This document shows positions 58,970 to 64,000 of a stretch of DNA of 64,000 nt, one piece after another. Position 1 is the stretch's first letter; every line of letters starts with the position of its first letter. The translations under genes and the position numbers were made by a program. This DNA comes from Paramecium tetraurelia (taxonomy: Eukaryota > Ciliophora > Oligohymenophorea > Peniculida > Parameciidae). A model generated the notes under the pieces. The model was given only the letters and a program-made list of their open reading frames with translations, did no database searches and had not been told where the DNA came from. The stretch covers positions 2,459 through 66,458 of the forward strand of contig NW_001799166.1 in assembly GCF_000165425.1 (NCBI RefSeq), written 5' to 3'.

Positions 58970-59420
58970 TCAACCATATATAGCATACTCTATAGCATCA
59001 AATTATACAGGAGTGAATTTTAATTAAGGAGAAACATGCTTCAACTCATCCTTTGAAATATTTTCTTTATTTGATTTGTATATGTTGACAAATGATTACA
59101 ATAATTAACAATTTATGCTAATACTTTCTCCACCTTTAGAATATGGCACAATATGATCGAATTGATAACATAATGATCCTCTGCAACTGTTTAAGGCTTT
59201 ACAAACTGGATTACCAACAGCATCTAATCTCCATCTATCTGGATTTCTTCCTTCCATTATTTAAGCCTATTATTCAATATAAACCAACTGATACATTATT
59301 CCTGCATTCTTCCCTTGCTAATTTATCAAATCTTCTAGGATTATATGGTGACGGTGATCTTCTTTAATTATGATGATGCGAAATATTATTATGATTTGAA
59401 TTAATATTATTTTCCGACAT
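58970..59420 (-). CDS. HNH-nuclease-domain protein, 140 aa
   Basis: Two exons with a 28-nt intron (59267-59294) give 141 codons. The N-terminus is Asn/His/Ser-rich (SNHNNISHHHNQRRSPSP). The core is CYQFDHIVPYSKGGES followed by SINCQLLQ: the D-H pair, the P and GG turn, and the Asn of the HNH fold. The preceding PVCKALNSCRGSLC supplies Cys residues as in zinc-stabilised HNH domains. The last ~40 residues are an Ile/Phe/Tyr-containing tail. HNH domains cut or bind DNA or RNA; a small eukaryotic HNH protein of this type is also known in plants, function unclear. The catalytic general-base His is present; activity is not proven. Confidence 0.75.
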
Positions 59421-59924
59421 TATCAAAACAAATATTAATTAATAAAACAATCCACCAAGATTATTTTCTTAATCTAATTACTATTTAAGCATTACTCTCA
59501 TATTTTATCTTTCGCTTTCTTTTTAAACATATTCTTTGAAAATATTAAATAATAAGGATTATAAATTACTGTTGCTAATTAGAATGAAGCTAATTACCTA
59601 TATTATACCTTATGATTAGAAAGAAACAATTCTAATATTTGTATCTATTGATTATTCAAGTATTAGGCCATTGGATTTTTAGAAAAGTGAAAAATAATCT
59701 AAATAATATTTGTATTAGTTTCAAATTTATTCTAAAATAAATTACCTTCTGAATAACTTAAATAATTCTGAATTTTACAAATACGAAAATTTTCATACAA
59801 TAAGTTACTTTCCTATTTTGGAACTGGAAAAATAAAATGGAAGAGGGAAGTGTAGTAAAATTGAAAAGTTTGGTGAAAATTATAAAATATATTTATCTTA
59901 TTGTGTATAAATATTTTATATTAT
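59421..59924. other. Non-coding, AT-rich
   Basis: About 500 bp between the divergent HNH and carboxypeptidase-like genes. A/T-rich with poly-A/T tracts. I see no supported frame, RNA gene or repeat; it is a long promoter region by the standards of this window. Confidence 0.5.
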
Positions 59925-60861
59925 ATGAATTCGAATCATATTAGATGGAAGCCAAAATCAGAGGAGGAAAGATAATCTCAGAGGTTGTAACAAATAAAGA
60001 CAGTTTATTTGATTGGGACAGATGAAAAAAGTCTTGCTCCAAGATTGACTGCTAAATCTTGGATTGTAGTAGATTCAAATTCTGGGGATGTTTTATATGC
60101 TTACAACGAGAATTAAAGAAGGGAGATAGCTTCGATCACAAAAATAATGACATTCTATGTTGTTTTGAGTATGTGCAAGACTATGAATGTTTAAACTAAT
60201 AATACATATGCTGAAGTTAGTTTATAAGCAAGTTTAGTAGGAGGCACGACTGCTAATTTGCTCAAAGGAGACATACTATCAATAGATGATTTATTTTATG
60301 GATTAATGTTACCATCAGGCAACGATGCAGCTATGACATTTGCTGAAAATTTTGGAATTTATGCTATGTATTAAAATAAAATTAAAGGAAATAATCCAAT
60401 CATATATTTTATTCAGGAAATGAATAACAAAGCAAGAGAATTAAGAATGACTCAAACTACTTATGCAAATCCACATGGATTAAACAATAAAAATAATCTA
60501 TCTTCAGCATATGATGTCGCAAAACTTTGCAATTAATTATTAAAAGATGATTTCTTTAAAAAGGTTGTAAATACAAAGATTCATTTCTGTACTATTTAAG
60601 ATGAAGAAGGTATCATTGCGAATAAATAATTTTAAAGGATTTACAAGGGATGTTATGTGGGAAAACACAAACAAATTGCTTTACTAAGGATTTCGAGGAA
60701 TAAAAACTGGCAATACTTCAGTAGCAGGTCCTTGTTTGGCAAGTTATTATCAGTCAAATAACAGATCATTTACAATAGTAATTTTGGGTTGTCGAAATTA
60801 GGAAGATCGATGGTCTGAAACTATGCAACTAGTATAATGGTGTTTATCTTAAATTCAATGA
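59925..60861 (+). CDS. D-alanyl-D-alanine carboxypeptidase-family protein (peptidase S11), 302 aa
   Basis: Two exons with a 28-nt intron (60610-60637) give 303 codons. All three penicillin-binding active-site motifs of family S11 are present and correctly spaced: SITK (ASITKIMTF, nucleophile Ser), SGN (LPSGNDAAM) and KTG (GIKTGNTSVAG). The ANPHGL block is also typical of the family. There is no signal peptide, so it should be cytosolic, unlike bacterial DacA. S11 enzymes trim peptidoglycan stem peptides. Ciliates make no peptidoglycan, so the substrate may be fragments of engulfed bacteria or something else. A bacterial origin is plausible, but the gene is fully ciliate in code, intron and codon use. 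Confidence 0.9.
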
Positions 60862-60881
60862 TCTCATATATAACTTATATA

Positions 60882-61612
60882 TCAATTATCAGTAAAATCA
60901 GAAAATCTTGATATTTTATTTTTAATAGTGTTTAGATCGCTTTGCAATGCCTTGCTTTCAAATTGCAAACTATCGACATGTTTTTAGACCCTAGATTTTG
61001 CATTGATCTGTTTGGATTGATTAATCATGTTGTCGATTTCAAGTAGGTTTCTTTGTCGATCATCTTGATTACCAATAATCTACGAAAGTTGATCTAATTT
61101 AGTTTGCAATTGACTATAATAAAGTCCTTGTTCTTCATTCATAATTTTCTGGTATTTGGAAGAGTACAACTTGATTTGACTTTATTGATCGACATAATCT
61201 GATTATCTATAAGATTGTGGCAATTGAAAAGTGTTCAGTTAAGACTGTTAACTTTTGGATGTGCTGCTGTATAGTTATTTGTTTGGACTCCTGATTGGTT
61301 AATTCTGATTCAATCTTTACGGACTTTTGAAAGGCTATTTCTTGATTGGAGATTATGCTTTTTGTTTATTGGGACTCAAAGGAATATCTGAGAGTAATAG
61401 ATAATGTTCATACTTGATATAGCAGATTTAACTTTGAGACGTTTAGCGTTTTTGCAGATCGATGATTTGAGGATGTCAACTGAAAATTCTTGTTTCTTTG
61501 ATGGCGTTGATACAGTTTGTATTTTGCTGTTGTTGGTCACTGGAGTGGCCAAGGTTTTGTTCATAATTTGCTTACGAAATTCGATGAACTATTGGGAAAT
61601 ATCGTAACTCAT
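60882..61612 (-). CDS. Coiled-coil protein with basic Ser/Pro/Gln head, 234 aa
   Basis: Two exons with a 26-nt intron give 235 codons. The N-terminal half is basic and rich in Ser, Pro, Lys and Gln (LSPNKQKAQSPIKKQPFKSP), with many SP sites suggesting proline-directed phosphorylation. The C-terminal ~120 residues form a coiled coil (EQGLYYSQLQTKLDQLSQII, QFESKALQSDLNTIKNKI). No named family. The stop is 20 bp from the stop of the S11 gene. Confidence 0.7.
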
Positions 61613-61721
61613 TGGAGTTAACAGATAAAATTTATTAATATATATATTAGGAATTAACAATTCAAAAAGGCTTATAAATAACAATATTAGCAATCATTCA
61701 TAAATTTTATTAAATAAAATT

Positions 61722-63092
61722 ATGAAAGCTCTTCTTTTCGTCGTTTGTGGTATCAAAATTTTGATCTTTCATAGTTGCATCTGCTTTGGCATCACATGCT
61801 TATATATACCCATTCAATAGCAACAATGTAAATGAATTAGAAGGCCTGAATCAAAAACAAATTGCTTAATTGATAAAATACAATATTGGATTAGTCGAAC
61901 ACATTTCTGCTGACTAGCAAAAGGTCTTTGAATAATTGATAAAGTATATATTTCTACGTCAATTAGAACATTTGGCAAAGGCAATATCTTATCACCAACC
62001 GACATGAACTATTTGATTCTCATTGAGAGCGAGAAATTGTATTAAGGATAAGAATTAAAATAACAGAGAATAACCGAGGGATTCTCTTAGAGCTTTAAAG
62101 TAATGGACAAAGATCCAAAATCCCTTTTGGAATCACTTTTTGGTTAACAAGGTAATCATTTGAATCCCACTTTAGATGATTCATTAATTAAGAAAGCCTA
62201 AAAAATGTACAACCAAAATAACTTGGGATTCAAAATCTATCAAAATGAGGACAACTTGGATATTAATTATTTATAATGGACAATCACTCTTTATTTAGGC
62301 AAAAATGTAAAAATATAAACTTATTATATAGAATGAAGTTTATTTCTATGAACCAAACAAAGATAAATCATATAAAGTAGATTCAAGTTTAGAAAAATGT
62401 GTTGACAATTTCTTCGGAACAACCTTTGATTATGCACCTAATGAGAAGAAAATTTATAAATACAACACAAATGAAATGATCGAAATTACTTAAGACAATG
62501 AAGAATAAATCATTGGGTTCTTAAAAGATGTGTGTGCTATGAATAAACTATCTACACTCTTTAAAAAATGTAATCTTATTCTATTATCTAATCAGCTAAT
62601 TAACCCAACATGTTATCAATTATAAATAAATCTATTGCAAAACTAGAAAAACTCATGAAAGAATCAGAAATAGAGATGGTCTATGATATGATGAGAATTG
62701 CCCATAAAAAAGTAATATTAAAATGATTTTAAGCTCTCTAAAAACTTAAGAAATACTTTTGAAAACGAAGAATTATTCGGTCTCATTTTAGTTGAAGAAG
62801 AAAAGAATCCTCAATTGACAACAACTAAGGAATCAGCAAAAGTTTAAAGAATTTTAATGGAGACAAGAACAAGAATGTTAAATTAAGTTACTGTATTATG
62901 TTCTGAATTATTTATTAGTAAACTAATTCTTCTGGATACGTCATGAATGCAACCACTTATCAAATTTATGTTTGGTTTGGAGTTTTCTTTGTTATAGTCT
63001 TGATTGGTATAATATATGCTATGGTCACCATGGATATTTAAAAGGATACTTTATTGTATGCAAAATTCTTAACAACAGATTAAAGAGCATGA
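61722..63092 (+). CDS. Renin-receptor/V-ATPase accessory-like type I membrane protein, 407 aa
   Basis: Seven exons with introns of 25, 23, 25, 26, 22 and 26 nt give 408 codons. A signal peptide (MKALLFVVCVASALASHA) is formed across the first splice. A ~340-residue lumenal domain follows. The C-terminus has one membrane span (VWFGVFFVIVLIGIIYAMV) followed by TMDIQKDTLLYAKFLTTDQ, whose MD...D..LLY pattern resembles the tail of ATP6AP2/(pro)renin receptor and related V-ATPase accessory proteins. If right, it helps assemble the V-ATPase in the ER or acidic compartments. The lumenal domain itself I do not recognise. Confidence 0.6.
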
Positions 63093-63184
63093 TCAGTATA
63101 TGTAATTATACCAAACATATTAATTTTTAAATTAAACATTTAAATATCATTTATTCAATTAATGGTTCTTAATATACAATAATA

Positions 63185-64000
63185 TCAATAATGTAGCAAA
63201 CGAAAAGCCCTCAGTTCTCCATCCTCATTTCCTATCACCAAGAATCTGGAATCATTACTTATTCCTATTGCTGAGATTTTCTAATTATTATTTGAATATT
63301 TACTTTCAGACATGTGGTGACAGTTGGCCAATTTTCAAATACTGTAAAAGTATCAACGTGAACTAATTTTAAAGCTGAATCTTTCCATTTCGAGCTTATG
63401 CATAAGATTTCACAAAATTTATTAAATTAAACTTCATTTACACTTGTGGTTAAATTCTATATTTCCTTTATTGGATCTTTGTTGAATAACTTTGTAGCAG
63501 AATTTAATTTAAAGACATTCACAATACCGGTTCTACTGCCGACTGCCAATAGATCTAATTTAAAATCTAAGCAATTCACTTCAAATCCTCCTGGATTATG
63601 AAAAACATTATATATTTATTATTTTTACAAGGACCATTAGTAGATCTTACCACCCTGACCTGCTGATATTAGAAATTCATCAGCAAATGTAACAGCTTTA
63701 CATGCCTCATTCTATTTGAACTCATTCAAAAGAATTTTACTATCTCCACTTAAAATGTGTATGTAACCAGATTCATTAAATAGTGCTATGTATTTGTCAT
63801 CTTCACTAATTGTAAATTCTATTTATCTATTATATTTCCCAGATTAATTGAAATGCTTAGCAAATAAAGTAGACTATATTCTCTTATACTTTTAAGAATT
63901 GATGTCAACTTCAATCAGATATGTTTTGAATGGGGATGCTACTATTATGTTATTGTTTTCATTCATAAATTGCAATTTACATATTGGAAACTTCTCTAAT
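63185..64000 (-). CDS. UTP18: UTP18, WD40 protein of the U3 snoRNP (3' part)
   Basis: The 5' end lies beyond the right edge. Two exons are visible with a 23-nt intron at 63281-63303, ending in TGA at 63185-63187. About 263 codons encode the C-terminal WD40 region. Landmarks match UTP18: LEKFPICKLQF, GYIHILSGDSK, FLISAGQGGKIYQWSL, LLAVGSRTGIVNVF and the final FLVIGNEDGELRAFRLLHY. UTP18 is a component of the small-subunit processome, needed for early 18S rRNA processing in the nucleolus. It is convergent with the V-ATPase accessory-like gene, 92 bp apart. Confidence 0.9.

Noticed and set aside
1-64000. tRNA or rRNA genes, transposons, CRISPR arrays and telomeric repeats
   Set aside because: No tRNA-like clover with a TTCGANNC loop, no rRNA, no transposase text with terminal repeats, no regularly spaced direct repeats and no C4A2/C3A3-type telomere were seen by eye.

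Overview
This window is macronuclear-type DNA from a ciliate, almost certainly Paramecium. It is very AT-rich. Nearly every gene reads through TAA and TAG where glutamine fits, and only TGA ends genes. Introns are tiny (mostly 20-34 nt, GT(A)...TAG). Genes are packed so tightly that neighbouring ATGs or stops can lie 14-40 bp apart. All models below were read by eye with the ciliate code; exon lengths were checked to sum to whole codons unless a break is noted.

Layout. 1-9.6 kb: a coiled-coil protein, a leucine-rich-repeat protein, a ~2,041-residue RCC1-repeat protein, then a SAS-6-like protein diverging from a BAR-like protein. 9.6-19.6 kb: the rRNA methyltransferase NOP2, several coiled-coil or EF-hand proteins, a SNARE, the snoRNP factor BCD1 and a mitochondrial carrier. 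20-21.2 kb: a decayed gene. 21.3-31.3 kb: the ciliary protein CCDC113, a large type I membrane protein, a PP2A-family phosphatase, a coiled-coil gene with a one-base frame break, and two tandem EF-hand paralogues. 31.7-37.2 kb: a kinesin pseudogene with a broken P-loop, then a TmcB-like multi-pass protein. 37.2-44.8 kb: an RMC1 (Mic1) homologue, a MORN protein, two coiled-coil genes, an unresolved decaying locus and SF-assemblin. 45-52 kb: a second TmcB-like gene and the ER ubiquitin ligase HRD1. 52.4-58.8 kb: a 1,389-residue coiled-coil protein and a gene with an RS-type tail. 59-64 kb: an HNH-domain protein, a D-alanyl-D-alanine carboxypeptidase-family protein, a coiled-coil protein, a renin-receptor/V-ATPase-accessory-like protein and the 3' part of UTP18.

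Themes. Many genes fit the ciliate cortex and cilia (SAS-6-like, BAR/CIBAR-like, CCDC113, SF-assemblin, MORN, dynein-light-chain-like EF-hands, long coiled coils). Others are housekeeping genes of ribosome biogenesis (NOP2, BCD1, UTP18) and endomembranes (syntaxin, HRD1, RMC1, V-ATPase accessory). Genes are monocistronic; neighbours share short divergent promoters rather than operons. I saw no rRNA, tRNA, transposon, CRISPR array or telomere. No clearly new multi-gene system is visible. The best leads are the SAS-6-like/BAR divergent pair, the S11 carboxypeptidase-like enzyme in a eukaryote, the HNH protein, the pseudogenes, and the loci whose frames do not close.
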